Of a DNA stretch of 54,316 bases, positions 1-9,590 are shown piece by piece. The first letter of the stretch is position 1, and the number at the start of each line of letters is the position of its first letter. A program made the translations under genes and the position numbers. Where the stretch lies: assembly GCA_019747905.1 (NCBI GenBank), contig JAIEQG010000099.1:1-54316 (forward strand). Reading direction: 5' to 3'. The notes beneath the pieces are model-generated. The model was given only the letters and a program-made list of their open reading frames with translations. It ran no database searches and was not told the DNA's origin. The stretch is from Burkholderiales bacterium. GTDB taxonomy: Bacteria; Pseudomonadota; Gammaproteobacteria; Burkholderiales; Ga0077523.

Positions 1-1173
1 AAGTGCCACCTCAACACGTGTCCGGTGGGTGTGGCCACGCAGGATCCGGTGCTGCGCAAGAAGTTCAAGGGCCAGCCAGAGCACGTGGTGAACTTCTTCT
101 TCTTCATCGCCGAAGAACTGCGCGAATACATGGCGCAGCTCGGCATCGCGAGATTCAACGACCTGATCGGTCGCTCCGACCTGCTCGACATGAAGCGCGG
201 CATCGAACACTGGAAGGCGCGCGGTCTCGATTTTTCGAAGATCTTCTACGCCCCCGCGATGCCCGTGGAAGTGGCGCGGTACAACGTCGAGAAGCAGGAT
301 CATGGTCTCGACAAGGCGCTCGACCACCGTCTAATCGAACTGGCGCAGCCGGCACTGGAGCGGCGCGAGAAGGTCACGATCGAGATGCCGATCCGCAACG
401 TGAACCGCACCGTCGGCACGATGCTGTCGTCCGAGGTGGCGCGACGGTTCGGCCATGCCGGCCTGCCGGACGACACCATTCACGTGAAGTTCGCGGGTTC
501 CGCCGGACAGAGCCTGGGCGCGTTCCTCGCGCAGGGCATCACGCTCGACCTGATCGGCGAGGCCAACGACTACGTCGGCAAGGGACTTTCCGGGGGGCGC
601 ATTTCCGTGCAGCCGAGCCCGAAATTCCGCGGTAAGCCCGGCGAGAACATCATCGTCGGTAACACCGTGATGTACGGGGCGATCGCGGGCGAAGCCTATT
701 TCCGCGGCGTGGGCGGCGAGCGCTTCGCCGTGCGCAATTCCGGGGCCCACGCGGTGGTCGAAGGCGTCGGCGACCACGGCTGCGAGTACATGACCGGTGG
801 CACGGTGGTGGTGCTGGGCATGACGGGCCGCAACTTTGCCGCGGGGATGTCCGGCGGCATCGCCTATGTCCTCGACGAAGACGGTACGTTCAAGTCACGC
901 TGCAATCTGTCCATGGTCTCGCTCGAGCCGGTGCTGCCCGAAGCGGAACAGGAGGGCAAAGTTGCGCGCGACGTGTGGCATCTCGGCGAATCGGACGAAT
1001 CCGTCCTGCACCGCTTCATCGAGCGGCACGCGAAGTTCGCCGGCAGTGCCCGCGCCAAGGAGATCCTCGATAATTGGGCGACGTGGCGCGCCAGGTTCGT
1101 GAAGGTCTTCCCGAACGAATACAAGCGCGCGCTGGGCGAACTCGCGGCCAAGGGCCGGAAACTCGCCGCGTAG
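1..1173 (+). CDS. gltB: Glutamate synthase large subunit, C-terminal part (5' end outside window)
   Basis: This is the C-terminal ~390 residues of the large (alpha) subunit of NADPH-dependent glutamate synthase, which makes two glutamates from glutamine and 2-oxoglutarate. The frame is open from the first base, so the gene starts upstream of the window. The first residues read [16 protein letters not shown], the conserved cysteine region that binds the 3Fe-4S cluster next to the FMN domain. The rest is the GXGXG beta-helix domain, with glycine-rich stretches such as GQSLGAF, GKGLSGG and GGTVVVLG. The stop codon lies 80 bp before gltD, as expected for a gltBD operon. The part seen is intact. 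Identification is secure. Confidence 0.97.
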   Translation, partial: KCHLNTCPVGVATQDPVLRKKFKGQPEHVVNFFFFIAEELREYMAQLGIARFNDLIGRSDLLDMKRGIEHWKARGLDFSKIFYAPAMPVEVARYNVEKQDHGLDKALDHRLIELAQPALERREKVTIEMPIRNVNRTVGTMLSSEVARRFGHAGLPDDTIHVKFAGSAGQSLGAFLAQGITLDLIGEANDYVGKGLSGGRISVQPSPKFRGKPGENIIVGNTVMYGAIAGEAYFRGVGGERFAVRNSGAHAVVEGVGDHGCEYMTGGTVVVLGMTGRNFAAGMSGGIAYVLDEDGTFKSRCNLSMVSLEPVLPEAEQEGKVARDVWHLGESDESVLHRFIERHAKFAGSARAKEILDNWATWRARFVKVFPNEYKRALGELAAKGRKLAA

Positions 1174-1253
1174 TCGTTCCAGCCGCCGCGATGCCGGGTG
1201 CGAGATCCCGGGGTCGCGGCACCGTACGCATTTTCGAACAGAGCAAGAGTGAC

Positions 1254-2735
1254 ATGGGCAAGGTAACGGGATTCCTGGAGTACCAGCGACTGGCCGAGGC
1301 TTCGGAACCGGTGGTCGAGCGCGTCAAGCATTGGCGCGAATTCGTCGGGCACCTCACCGACGACGAAGCCAAGGTGCAAGGCGCGCGCTGCATGGACTGC
1401 GGCATCCCGTTCTGCATGCAGGGCTGTCCGGTCAACAACATCATTCCGGACTGGAATGATCTCGTCTTCAAGCAGAACTGGAAGCAGGCGCTCCTCACGC
1501 TGCACTCCACCAACAATTTTCCCGAGTTCACCGGCCGGGTCTGTCCCGCGCCGTGCGAGGCCGCGTGCACGCTCAACATCAACAACGACCCGGTGGGCAT
1601 CAAGTCGATCGAGCACGCCATCGTCGACAAGGGTTGGGAGATGGGCTGGATCGTGCCCGAACCGCCCAAGCACAAGACCGGCCGCCGTGTGGCGGTGATC
1701 GGGTCCGGCCCCGCGGGCCTCGCCTGTGCGCAACAGCTCGCACGCGCCGGTCACGACGTGGTGCTGTTCGAGAAGAACGACCGCATCGGCGGCCTCCTGC
1801 GCTACGGCATTCCCGATTTCAAGATGGAGAAGAACCACATCGACCGTCGCATGGCGCAGATGGCCGCCGAAGGTGTCGAGTTCCGCCCGAGTACGCTGGT
1901 GGGAGAGCTCGGGGCCGGTTCGCCCGTCACGAATCTCGCGAAGAACACCATCGCCCCGGCCAAGGTGCTCGCCGAGTTCGACGCGGTCGTCCTATCCGGC
2001 GGTGCCGAGCAGCCGCGCGACCTGCCCGTGCCGGGGCGCGAGTTGAAGGGCACCTACTTCGCCATGGAATTCCTGCCGTCGCAGAACCGGGTGGTCGCGG
2101 GTGACCAGGTGCCGGGACAGATTCTCGCCACGGGCAAGCACGTGGTCGTGATCGGCGGCGGCGACACCGGGTCCGACTGTGTCGGCACTTCCAACCGTCA
2201 GGGGGCGAAGTCGGTCAGCCAGTTCGAACTGCTGCCTCAGCCGCCGGTGGAAGAGAACAAGCCCCTCACATGGCCCTACTGGCCGCTCAAGCTGCGCACC
2301 TCGTCCTCGCACGAGGAAGGCTGCGAGCGCGATTGGGCGGTGTCTACCAAGTCCCTGAAGGGCGAGAACGGTCAGGTGAAGTCGCTGGTGGCCTGCCGCG
2401 TGGAATGGGTCAAGGACGATAAGGGCCAGATGAAGATGCAGGAAGTACCGGGCTCCGAGTTCGAGATGCCGGCCGACCTCGTACTGCTCGCGATGGGCTT
2501 CGTGTCGCCGGTGTCGAGTGTCCTCGAGTCATTCGGCGTCGCGAAGGACGGCCGCGGCAATGCCAAGGCCACCACCGACGGCAAGGGGTCCTATCAGACC
2601 AACGTGCCGAAGGTCTTCGCAGCCGGCGACATGCGTCGCGGTCAGTCGCTGGTGGTCTGGGCCATCCGCGAGGGCCGCCAGTGCGCGCGTGCGGTGGACG
2701 AATTCCTGATGGGGTCTTCCGAGCTGCCTCGATGA
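1254..2735 (+). CDS. gltD: Glutamate synthase small subunit (NADPH, FAD, Fe-S)
   Basis: Small (beta) subunit of glutamate synthase, 493 residues, which oxidises NADPH and passes electrons through FAD and 4Fe-4S clusters to the large subunit. I chose the ATG at 1254 ([12 protein letters not shown]) because family similarity begins there; the open frame runs further upstream over the gltB end without family resemblance. The N-terminal cysteines ([15 protein letters not shown] from about residue 46, then CPAPCEAAC) are the iron-sulfur ligands. [19 protein letters not shown] near residue 147 is the FAD Rossmann motif, and [10 protein letters not shown] near residue 299 is the NADPH-binding one. 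[19 protein letters not shown] near the C-terminus is the usual second FAD contact. It follows gltB by 80 bp in the same direction. Confidence 0.96.
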   Translation: MGKVTGFLEYQRLAEASEPVVERVKHWREFVGHLTDDEAKVQGARCMDCGIPFCMQGCPVNNIIPDWNDLVFKQNWKQALLTLHSTNNFPEFTGRVCPAPCEAACTLNINNDPVGIKSIEHAIVDKGWEMGWIVPEPPKHKTGRRVAVIGSGPAGLACAQQLARAGHDVVLFEKNDRIGGLLRYGIPDFKMEKNHIDRRMAQMAAEGVEFRPSTLVGELGAGSPVTNLAKNTIAPAKVLAEFDAVVLSGGAEQPRDLPVPGRELKGTYFAMEFLPSQNRVVAGDQVPGQILATGKHVVVIGGGDTGSDCVGTSNRQGAKSVSQFELLPQPPVEENKPLTWPYWPLKLRTSSSHEEGCERDWAVSTKSLKGENGQVKSLVACRVEWVKDDKGQMKMQEVPGSEFEMPADLVLLAMGFVSPVSSVLESFGVAKDGRGNAKATTDGKGSYQTNVPKVFAAGDMRRGQSLVVWAIREGRQCARAVDEFLMGSSELPR

Positions 2736-2817
2736 AGGGAATCCGCGGGTCGAGGATGCAGATCCGCGGACGAACGAGTCCCGGGCGTAAGGGCGACATC
2801 AGGCGCGGGTTGTCATT

Positions 2818-2845
2818 TGATTCCTGATGCCTGATTCCTGATGCC
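2818..2845 (+). repeat. 14-bp perfect tandem duplication over the hemE start codon
   Basis: TGATTCCTGATGCC occurs twice back to back (2818-2831 and 2832-2845). The second copy contains the hemE ATG at 2841, and the first contains an out-of-frame ATG at 2827. No Shine-Dalgarno sequence is visible before either ATG. Confidence 0.85.
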
Positions 2846-3899
2846 CCCGAAGAACGACACCTTCCTGCGCGCATTGCGGCGCGAGCAGACGCCCTACACG
2901 CCGCTCTGGATCATGCGGCAGGCCGGACGCTATCTGCCCGAGTACAACGCGACCCGGGCCCGCGCAGGCAGTTTCCTCAGCCTGTGCAAGAGCCCCGACT
3001 TCGCCACCGAGGTCACGCTGCAGCCGCTCGCCCGGTTTCCGCTCGATGCGGCGATCCTGTTCTCGGACATCCTCACCATCCCCGACGCGATGGGCCTGGG
3101 TCTCGAATTCGCGGAAGGCGAGGGGCCGCGCTTCCGGCATCCGCTGCGTGACGAGAGCGATATCGCGAAGCTCGCTGCGCCCGATCCGTCCGGGAGCCTG
3201 CGCTACGTCATCGATGCGGTCGCACAGATTCGCAGGGCGCTCGATGGCTCGGTGCCGCTGATCGGTTTTTCCGGCAGCCCGTTCACGCTGGCGTGCTACA
3301 TGATCGAGGGTCAGGGCGGCACCGAGTTCGAGCGCGTCAAGACCATGCTCTACGACCGGCCCGAGCTGCTGCACCGCGTGCTGGCGGTCAACGCCGCCGC
3401 GGTGACGAGCTACCTCAACGCGCAGATCGCCGCCGGGGCGCAGGCCGTGATGCTGTTCGATACCTGGGGCGGTGCGCTCTCGCAGGCCGCCTATCTAGAG
3501 TTCTCGCTTGCCTACCTCGAGCGCATCGTGGCCGGCCTCACGCGCGTGCACGAAGGCGAGCGCGTGCCCGTGATCGTCTTCACCAAGGGCGGTGGCATCT
3601 GGCTGGAGCACATCGCGGCGATCGGCTGTGACGCGGTCGGGCTCGACTGGACCGTGAACATCGGTGATGCGCGCCGTCGCGTGGGCGATCGCGTAGCGTT
3701 GCAGGGTAACCTCGATCCGTCCGTGTTGTTCGCGTCACCCGAGGTCGTGCAGCGCGAAGCGGGCAAGGTGCTCGAGTCCTTCGGTCGCGGACCGGGGCAC
3801 GTGTTCAATCTGGGCCACGGCATCTCGCGGCATACGTCTCCAGAGAACGTGGCGGCGCTGGTGGAAGCGGTTCACTCGCAATCCCGCGCCCAGCGCTGA
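2841..3899 (+). CDS. hemE: Uroporphyrinogen decarboxylase
   Basis: Cytoplasmic enzyme of haem synthesis that removes four acetate carboxyl groups from uroporphyrinogen III to give coproporphyrinogen III. The product is 352 residues, the normal family length. Family signatures are [14 protein letters not shown] near residue 25, including the substrate-binding arginine, [14 protein letters not shown] with the catalytic aspartate, [16 protein letters not shown] in the middle, and FNLGHGI near the C-terminus. The ATG at 2841 fits the family N-terminus (KNDTFLRAL), but it lies in a 14-bp tandem duplication and lacks a clear ribosome-binding site. The gene is between gltD and priA, an order consistent with Betaproteobacteria. 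Confidence 0.97.
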   Translation: MPPKNDTFLRALRREQTPYTPLWIMRQAGRYLPEYNATRARAGSFLSLCKSPDFATEVTLQPLARFPLDAAILFSDILTIPDAMGLGLEFAEGEGPRFRHPLRDESDIAKLAAPDPSGSLRYVIDAVAQIRRALDGSVPLIGFSGSPFTLACYMIEGQGGTEFERVKTMLYDRPELLHRVLAVNAAAVTSYLNAQIAAGAQAVMLFDTWGGALSQAAYLEFSLAYLERIVAGLTRVHEGERVPVIVFTKGGGIWLEHIAAIGCDAVGLDWTVNIGDARRRVGDRVALQGNLDPSVLFASPEVVQREAGKVLESFGRGPGHVFNLGHGISRHTSPENVAALVEAVHSQSRAQR

Positions 3900-4242
3900 A
3901 TTCCGCGGCAATCAGCCCGGAAACCCGCGCCGTTTCTGGACTTATGCACAGAGGCCCAGTGCTGGCGCGGAGTTCCGGAGCGTCCCTCTGGGAGCTTCCG
4001 GGGGCCGGCTATAAGCTTATGTTTTTCGGCCTTATTCGCCCGTATGCTCGGGGTGCGTAGATCGATTTCAGAATGCAGGAGAAATTGCTCTTGACAGCCG
4101 TGGACAACCTTCATCAACAGAATTATCCACAGGCTGTGGAGTTTCCGGTTTTCCCTTTTGCGACGGGCTATTTGCGCATTTTGTTCGAGCACACTCGAAC
4201 AATCGCGCATTGATTTGTCATCGCGGCCCGACACTCGCGCTG
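3900..4242. other. hemE-priA intergenic region with DnaA-box matches
   Basis: This 343-bp gap has no convincing gene and is more AT-rich than its flanks. It contains a consensus DnaA box TTATCCACA at 4123-4131 and a second TTATNCACA match, TTATGCACA, at 3942-3950. A weaker reverse-strand match (CGTGGACAA, 4099-4107) and the degenerate TGTGGAGTT (4135-4143) lie beside the first box. A TTGACA hexamer is at 4091-4096, but no well-spaced -10 follows it. Whether the boxes work as a DnaA titration site, a regulatory site for priA or something else is inference. I see no full origin layout with dnaA or gidA nearby. Confidence 0.55.
4181..4202. promoter_or_regulatory. Perfect 9-bp inverted repeat upstream of priA
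   Basis: TTGTTCGAG (4181-4189) and CTCGAACAA (4194-4202) are exact inverted copies around the 4-bp centre CACA. The palindrome ends 40 bp before the priA ATG at 4243. There is no T-run, so a terminator is unlikely. It looks like an operator for a dimeric regulator, but I do not recognise the regulator. Confidence 0.5.
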
Positions 4243-6426
4243 ATGCCCTTCGTTCGTGTTGCGCTCGATGTTCCGGTCGACGAAGCGTTCGACTATCGCG
4301 CCGACGACGCATGCGCGGATGACGTAGGGCGCCTCGTGGTCGTGCCGTTCGGGCGCGGCCGCAAGGTCGGCGTCGTGGTCGAGGTCGCCGCGCAGAGCGC
4401 GATCGAAGCGAAGCGCATTCGCGCGGTCGCACGCATCGCTCGCGACCTGCCGCGCTTGCCTGCGGCGACGCTGGATCTGTTGCGCTTCTGTGCCCGCTAC
4501 TACCACCACCCACTGGGCGAGACGATCCTGAATGCGCTGCCGACGGCGTTGCGCAAACCGGACGGCGCGGCCCTCGCGCCGCGCAGCGAGTTCGTGCGGA
4601 CTGCCGAAGGTGCGCAACGCACAGTTGCCGATCTGCCGGAACGCGCCCATGCGCAGCGGGCCCTGTTCGGTGCGTTCGAGAACGAGCCGGTCCTGACGGC
4701 GACTCGGCTCCGCGAAGGCGGGCCTGCGGCAAGACGTGCCCTGGCAGCATTGCTGGAGCGCGGGTGGGTGACGGAGCGCGCAGCGGTGGCGCCGCAAGCA
4801 GAGCCGGTGCAGGCGCCCGTGGCTGCCGTGGCCGGGCCCGAACCGACGCCCGAGCAGCGCGCCGCTGTGGACGCCGTCATCGCGGCGCTCGGCAGCTTTC
4901 AGTGCCATCTGCTGTACGGGGTGACCGGCAGCGGCAAGACGGAGGTCTACCTGCGGGTGATCGAGGCCGTGGCGCGCCGCGGCGAGCAGACGCTGCTGCT
5001 CGTGCCCGAGATCAACCTCACCCCGCAGCTCGAAGCGCGGCTCGCCGATCGCCTGGGACGCGATCGGCTCGCGATCCTGCACAGTGGCCTCGCCGAGGGC
5101 GAACGGCTCGAGCGCTGGCTGCGAGCGGTTCGTGGCGATGCGCTCGTAGTGGCGGGGACGCGGCTCGCCGTGTTCACGCCGCTGCCGCACCTCGGACTCG
5201 TCATCGTCGACGAGGAACACGACGGGTCCTACAAGCAGCAGGAGGGCTTGCGCTACAGCGCGCGCGACGTCGCGGTGTTCCTCGGCAAGCAGCACGGCGC
5301 GGCGGTAATACTCGGCTCGGCCACGCCCTCGCTGGAAAGCTGGCAGCAGGCGAGGAACCGGCGCTACCGGTTGCTGCAGTTGCCGAATCGAGCCGCGAGC
5401 AATCTGCCGGCCATTCGCACCGTCGAAACGCGGGGGGTGACCCTGGCGGAAGGTCTGGCGCCGCCCCTGGTGGAAGCGATCGGTCAGACCCTCGCGCGCG
5501 GCGAACAGAGTCTCGTGTTCGTGAACCGCCGCGGCTTCGCGCCGACGCTGTTGTGCCACGAATGCGGCTGGATCGCGCCCTGCCACCGTTGCAGTGCGCG
5601 GCTCACCCTGCATTCGGCGGGGCATCGCTTGCGCTGCCACTACTGCGGGCACGAGGAGTCGATTCCGCGCTCGTGCCCGAGTTGCGGCAACCAGGATTTG
5701 CGCGCTTTGGGTGCGGGTACGCAAAGAATCGAACAAGCGCTCGCCGCGCTCTTTCCCAAGGCGCGGATCGCGCGCATCGATCGCGATTCAACGCGCCGCA
5801 AGCATGCCTTTCACGAACTGCGCAGCCGCATCGAAGCGCACGACCTCGACATCCTGGTCGGCACCCAGATGCTCGCCAAGGGACACGACTTTCCGCGGCT
5901 GACCCTGGTAGGCGTGCTCGGCGCCGACAACGGCCTGCTCGCCGCCGACTTCCGCGCCGAGGAGCGCCTGTTCGCGCTGCTGCTGCAGGTGGCCGGGCGG
6001 GCGGGACGAGCGGCATTGCCCGGCCACGTGCTTATCCAGACCGAGTTTCCCCAGCACCCGCTGTTCCAGGCGTTGATCGCCCAGGACTTCGCGGGCTTCG
6101 CGCAGCGCCAGCTCGATCAGCGGGAGGCCGGGGCGTTTCCCCCGTTCCTGCATCAGGCGCTGCTGCGGGCCGAAGCGACCCAGGAAGCGCAGGTCTTCGA
6201 GGTTCTCGAGGAAGCTCGACGGCAGGGAGGTCCGCTGGCCGAAGGGATCACCCTGTACGACCCGGTGCCGGCGTTGATGCCGAAGGTCGCCGGCAAGTGG
6301 CGCGGGCAACTGCTGATCCAGAGCGCATCGCGCAACGCCCTGCACGCGTTTCTCGACAACTGGTGGCCGCGGATCGGGTCCAAGCGGGTGCGGATGTCCA
6401 TCGACGTGGATCCGCAGGACTTCTGA
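4243..6426 (+). CDS. priA: Primosomal protein N', replication restart helicase
   Basis: PriA is the 3'-5' superfamily 2 helicase that recognises stalled forks and D-loops and loads the restart primosome. With the ATG at 4243 (MPFVRVALDVPVDEAFDYR) the product is 727 residues, normal for PriA; an in-frame TTG at 4210 adds 11 unconserved residues and is not preferred. The N-terminal ~200 residues are the DNA-binding domain. The Walker A motif GVTGSGKT is near residues 226-233 and the DEEH Walker B box near 323-326. A cysteine cluster from about residue 438 (CHECGWIAPCHRC, then CHYCGHEE and CPSCGN) is the zinc-binding insertion. GTQMLAKGHDFP and QVAGRAGR belong to the second helicase lobe. A palindrome and DnaA-box matches lie just upstream. 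Confidence 0.96.
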   Translation: MPFVRVALDVPVDEAFDYRADDACADDVGRLVVVPFGRGRKVGVVVEVAAQSAIEAKRIRAVARIARDLPRLPAATLDLLRFCARYYHHPLGETILNALPTALRKPDGAALAPRSEFVRTAEGAQRTVADLPERAHAQRALFGAFENEPVLTATRLREGGPAARRALAALLERGWVTERAAVAPQAEPVQAPVAAVAGPEPTPEQRAAVDAVIAALGSFQCHLLYGVTGSGKTEVYLRVIEAVARRGEQTLLLVPEINLTPQLEARLADRLGRDRLAILHSGLAEGERLERWLRAVRGDALVVAGTRLAVFTPLPHLGLVIVDEEHDGSYKQQEGLRYSARDVAVFLGKQHGAAVILGSATPSLESWQQARNRRYRLLQLPNRAASNLPAIRTVETRGVTLAEGLAPPLVEAIGQTLARGEQSLVFVNRRGFAPTLLCHECGWIAPCHRCSARLTLHSAGHRLRCHYCGHEESIPRSCPSCGNQDLRALGAGTQRIEQALAALFPKARIARIDRDSTRRKHAFHELRSRIEAHDLDILVGTQMLAKGHDFPRLTLVGVLGADNGLLAADFRAEERLFALLLQVAGRAGRAALPGHVLIQTEFPQHPLFQALIAQDFAGFAQRQLDQREAGAFPPFLHQALLRAEATQEAQVFEVLEEARRQGGPLAEGITLYDPVPALMPKVAGKWRGQLLIQSASRNALHAFLDNWWPRIGSKRVRMSIDVDPQDF

Positions 6427-6435
6427 CCCGTCGCA

Positions 6436-6441
6436 TATAAT
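6436..6441 (+). promoter_or_regulatory. Candidate -10 box (TATAAT) for argS
   Basis: A consensus TATAAT hexamer lies 24 bp before the argS ATG, in the short priA-argS gap. No good -35 box is visible at the right spacing; that position falls in the end of priA. Confidence 0.4.
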
Positions 6442-6465
6442 CCCGCCGTTTACCCGGCCCGATCC

Positions 6466-8223
6466 ATGTCGTCCACTGCCAGCCTCGACCTGAAATCCCA
6501 CCTCGCCGGACTGTTCGAGACCGCATTGAAGCTGGTCGCGCCGGAAGCCCGAGGCACGTCCGTGACGGTGGAACGGCCGAAGCAGACGTCGCACGGCGAC
6601 TACGCGTCGAACGTGGCGATGCAGGTGGCGAAGCAGGTGCGGCGCAATCCGCGCGAGGTCGCCACGGCGCTGATCGCGCAGTTGCCCGATTCACCCTGGG
6701 TCGAACGGGTCGAGATCGCCGGTGCGGGATTCATCAACGTCTTCCTGCGGCCGACTGCGAAACAGGACGTGGTGCGCCGCGTGCTGACGGAAGGTGCAGC
6801 CTTCGGGCGCGGTACCTTCGGCCTGAACCGCAAGGTGCAGGTGGAATTCGTGTCCGCCAATCCGACCGGGCCGTTGCACGTCGGTCACGGTCGTGGCGCC
6901 GCCTACGGGGCGAGCCTTGCCAACGTGCTCGAAGCGGCCGGCTTCGATGTGGCGCGCGAGTACTACGTGAACGACGCCGGCCGGCAGATGGACATCCTCT
7001 GCATCTCGGTGTGGGTGCGCTATCTCGAGATGTGCGGCGAGGACGTCCCCTTCCCACCCAACGGGTATCAGGGCGACTACGTGCGCACGCGCGCGACGGA
7101 GTTGAAGGCGATCGACGGTGGCCGCCTGAGCCGCCCTGCGCGCGAAGTGCTCGACGGATTGCCTGCGGCACCGGAAGGCGACGAAGCCGCCGTCGAAGCG
7201 CGCATGGATGCGCTGATCGAGCGCGCCCGCACCTTGTTGGGCCCGGCCTTCGAACATCTGTCGCGCATCGTGCTCGACCGTCAGCTCGACGGTATCCGCG
7301 ATGTGCTCACGCGGTTCGGCGTGACCTTCGACATGTGGTATTCGGAGCGTTCGTTGTACGACTCCGGTCGCGTTGCCGAAGCGCTGGCGGCACTCGATGC
7401 CGCGGGTCATCTGTATACGCAGGACGGGGCGCGCTGGTTCCGTTCCACTGCATTCGGCGACGACAAGGATCGTGTCGTCCAGCGCGAGAACGGCCTGTAT
7501 ACCTATTTCGCGTCGGACATCGCCTATCACCACGACAAGCTGCAGCGCGGGTTCGAACTGGTGATCGACGTGTGGGGCGCGGACCATCACGGGTACATTC
7601 CACGGGTGAAGGCTGCCATCGCGGCGCTCGGATGCGATCCGGCGCAACTGCAGGTGCCACTGATCCAGCTCGTGGCGTTGTACCGCGGCGGCGAGCAGGT
7701 GCGCATGGGCAAGCGCAGCGGCAGCTACGTGACTCTCGAAGAGTTGATGGACGAGGTCGGCGTGGACGCGACACGCTATTTCTATCTGGCGCGCAAGAGC
7801 GACCAGCACCTCGACTTCGACCTCGACCTCGCCAAGTCCCAGAGCAACGACAATCCGGTCTACTACATCCAGTACGCGCACGCACGGGTTGCGAGCGTGC
7901 TGCAGCAATGGGGAGGTGATCCGGGCGATCTCGCCGGAGCGGACCTGGCGCCCCTCGACAGTCCCGCGGAGATGCAGATCATGCAGCGCCTGATCGATTT
8001 TCCCGACGCAGTGGAAGCGGCTGCACGAGACCTGGCACCCCACGGCATTGCCTTCTACCTGAAGGAGCTCGCTGCCGAGTTCCACAGCTACTACAACGGC
8101 ACGCGCTTCCTCGTCGACGAAGAGACCGTCAAGCTCGCGCGCCTGGCACTCGCGGTCGCGGTGCAGCGCGTGCTGAAGAACGGCCTGGCGCTGCTCGGCG
8201 TGAGCGCGCCGGAGAAGATGTGA
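6466..8223 (+). CDS. argS: Arginyl-tRNA synthetase
   Basis: Class I synthetase that charges tRNA-Arg with arginine, 585 residues. The start at 6466 gives an N-terminal add-1 domain of about 110 residues (SSTASLDLKSHLAGLFETAL) typical of bacterial ArgRS. The HIGH motif appears as HVGH at residues 138-141 inside ANPTGPLHVGHGRGAAYG. The KMSK loop is represented by MGKRSG near residues 414-419, a common ArgRS variant. The C-terminal DALR anticodon-binding domain includes YYIQYAHARVASVL and ends with LALLGVSAPEKM. The stop overlaps the ATG of the next gene (TGATG), so the SPOR protein is probably translationally coupled. Confidence 0.97.
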   Translation: MSSTASLDLKSHLAGLFETALKLVAPEARGTSVTVERPKQTSHGDYASNVAMQVAKQVRRNPREVATALIAQLPDSPWVERVEIAGAGFINVFLRPTAKQDVVRRVLTEGAAFGRGTFGLNRKVQVEFVSANPTGPLHVGHGRGAAYGASLANVLEAAGFDVAREYYVNDAGRQMDILCISVWVRYLEMCGEDVPFPPNGYQGDYVRTRATELKAIDGGRLSRPAREVLDGLPAAPEGDEAAVEARMDALIERARTLLGPAFEHLSRIVLDRQLDGIRDVLTRFGVTFDMWYSERSLYDSGRVAEALAALDAAGHLYTQDGARWFRSTAFGDDKDRVVQRENGLYTYFASDIAYHHDKLQRGFELVIDVWGADHHGYIPRVKAAIAALGCDPAQLQVPLIQLVALYRGGEQVRMGKRSGSYVTLEELMDEVGVDATRYFYLARKSDQHLDFDLDLAKSQSNDNPVYYIQYAHARVASVLQQWGGDPGDLAGADLAPLDSPAEMQIMQRLIDFPDAVEAAARDLAPHGIAFYLKELAAEFHSYYNGTRFLVDEETVKLARLALAVAVQRVLKNGLALLGVSAPEKM

Positions 8224-8840
8224 TGGCGAGCCAGGACTACAAGGGCGGCCGCAACGGCGGCAAGAAGCGCGGCAGCACCATGTTGGTGGGCATCGTCATC
8301 GGCGTGCTGGTGGGGCTCGCGGTAGCGCTCGGCGTTGCGCTCTACATCAACAAGGGGCCGAGCCCGTTCACCGAACGCAAGCCGGGCGAGGCGGTGCGCG
8401 AAGAGACGCCGCCGAAGCCGCCCGCCAAATCGGAGAAGATCGTCAAGCAGCCGGATACGCCGCCGGCCCCGTCGAAAGACGCGAAGGACGGGAAGGACAG
8501 CGGCAAACCACGCTTCGAGTTCTACGGCATCCTCCAGGGCAAGGAGGAGGCGGTCAAAGAGAAGGACATGAAGCCGGCTGCGCCCAAGGATGTCTACTAC
8601 CTGCAGGCCGGTGCGTTCCAGACCGCCGCCGATGCCGACAATCTGAAGGCCAAGCTGGCCCTGGCCGGGATCGAAGCGACCATCCAGACCGCCTTGTTGC
8701 CCGACAACAAGACCTGGCACCGTGTCCGCCTGGGACCGTTCACGAGCGTTGAAGACGTGGGCAAGGCCAAGGCACGGTTGAAGGAGAACCAGATCGATGG
8801 CCAGCTCATCAAAGTGAAGGACGCCGCCCCGAAAACCTGA
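8223..8840 (+). CDS. SPOR-domain membrane protein
   Basis: This 205-residue protein has a short basic cytoplasmic N-terminus, one membrane helix at about residues 20-42 (LVGIVIGVLVGLAVALGVAL), a Pro/Lys-rich periplasmic linker, and a C-terminal SPOR domain from about residue 123 (YYLQAGAFQTAADADNLKAK, with HRVRLGPF later). SPOR domains bind peptidoglycan stripped of stem peptides, often at the septum, and the layout resembles FtsN or DedD. I infer a cell-envelope or division role but cannot say which. The ATG at 8223 overlaps the argS stop; a GTG at 8220 is also in frame. dsbA follows after 24 bp. Confidence 0.85.
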   Translation: MASQDYKGGRNGGKKRGSTMLVGIVIGVLVGLAVALGVALYINKGPSPFTERKPGEAVREETPPKPPAKSEKIVKQPDTPPAPSKDAKDGKDSGKPRFEFYGILQGKEEAVKEKDMKPAAPKDVYYLQAGAFQTAADADNLKAKLALAGIEATIQTALLPDNKTWHRVRLGPFTSVEDVGKAKARLKENQIDGQLIKVKDAAPKT

Positions 8841-8864
8841 AGGCGGGCACAACCAGGAGGTTCG

Positions 8865-9518
8865 ATGAAACTGCTCAAGACTCTCGCGCTCGCACTGCTG
8901 TTCGGCACCGGCCTTGCCCAGGCTGCCGATGCTCCCCCCGTGCCCGAGAAAGAGTACAAGGTGATCAACCCGGCGCAGCCGACCGACTCGCCCGGCAAGA
9001 TCGAGGTGCTCGAGTTCTTCCAGTACACCTGCGGCCATTGCTACGACTTCGAGCCGTTCGTGAAGAACTGGAAGGCAAAGAAGCCGAAGGACGTCGAATG
9101 GCGCTACGTGCCCACGGTGTGGGACGAAGCGCGCATCCCCCAGGCGAAGATCTACTACACGCTCGAAGCGATGGGGTTGCTCGAGCAGCTGCACGAGAAG
9201 GTCTACAGCGCCATCCACGAGAAGCAGGTGCGCCTGACCGAGCGTCCGATCCTCCTGCAGTGGATCGCCGCCCAGCAGGGCGTGGACGCGAAGAAGTTCG
9301 AGGAGACCTACGACTCCTTCGGCGTCAACAACAAGGTGCAGCGCGCCGCGCAACTGACCAAGGCATACATGATCCGCGGTACGCCGACGGTCATCGTCAA
9401 CGGCAAGTACACCACCGGCCCCGGCTATGCGATCGGCCCCAACGGAACCGTGGACAACGAACGGTTCAACCAGATACTGAACGGCCTGGTGGCGATGGAG
9501 CAGAAGGGCAAGAAGTAG
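8865..9518 (+). CDS. dsbA: Periplasmic thiol:disulfide interchange protein, DsbA type
   Basis: A 217-residue exported thioredoxin-fold protein of the DsbA family, which introduces disulfide bonds into secreted proteins. Residues 1-20/21 form a signal peptide (MKLLKTLALALLFGTGLAQA). The active site is CGHC at residues 56-59, inside FFQYTCGHCYDFEP. The cis-proline loop reads RGTPTVIVNGKY. The helical insertion lies between these, as in DsbA. CGHC differs from the CPHC of the E. coli enzyme and resembles protein disulfide isomerase. A strong ribosome-binding site (AGGAGG) precedes the ATG. It forms a tight run with argS and the SPOR gene. No dsbB is visible in this window. Confidence 0.9.
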   Translation: MKLLKTLALALLFGTGLAQAADAPPVPEKEYKVINPAQPTDSPGKIEVLEFFQYTCGHCYDFEPFVKNWKAKKPKDVEWRYVPTVWDEARIPQAKIYYTLEAMGLLEQLHEKVYSAIHEKQVRLTERPILLQWIAAQQGVDAKKFEETYDSFGVNNKVQRAAQLTKAYMIRGTPTVIVNGKYTTGPGYAIGPNGTVDNERFNQILNGLVAMEQKGKK

Positions 9519-9590
9519 TTCTCGGTTGCGATCGGCCTCGACCGGTGAGGCTGCGCACGGATCCGTTGTTGGGGCAGGGCGGTAGCGCGG

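Noticed and set aside
3900..4242. Reading the hemE-priA gap as the replication origin
   Set aside because: Only two good DnaA boxes, no clear unwinding element, and no dnaA, gidA or parAB beside it. The evidence supports a DnaA-related site at most.
4168..5736. A 522-codon minus-strand open frame over priA
   Set aside because: Fully antisense to priA motifs, Arg/Gln/Ala-rich, no recognisable domain or start signal.
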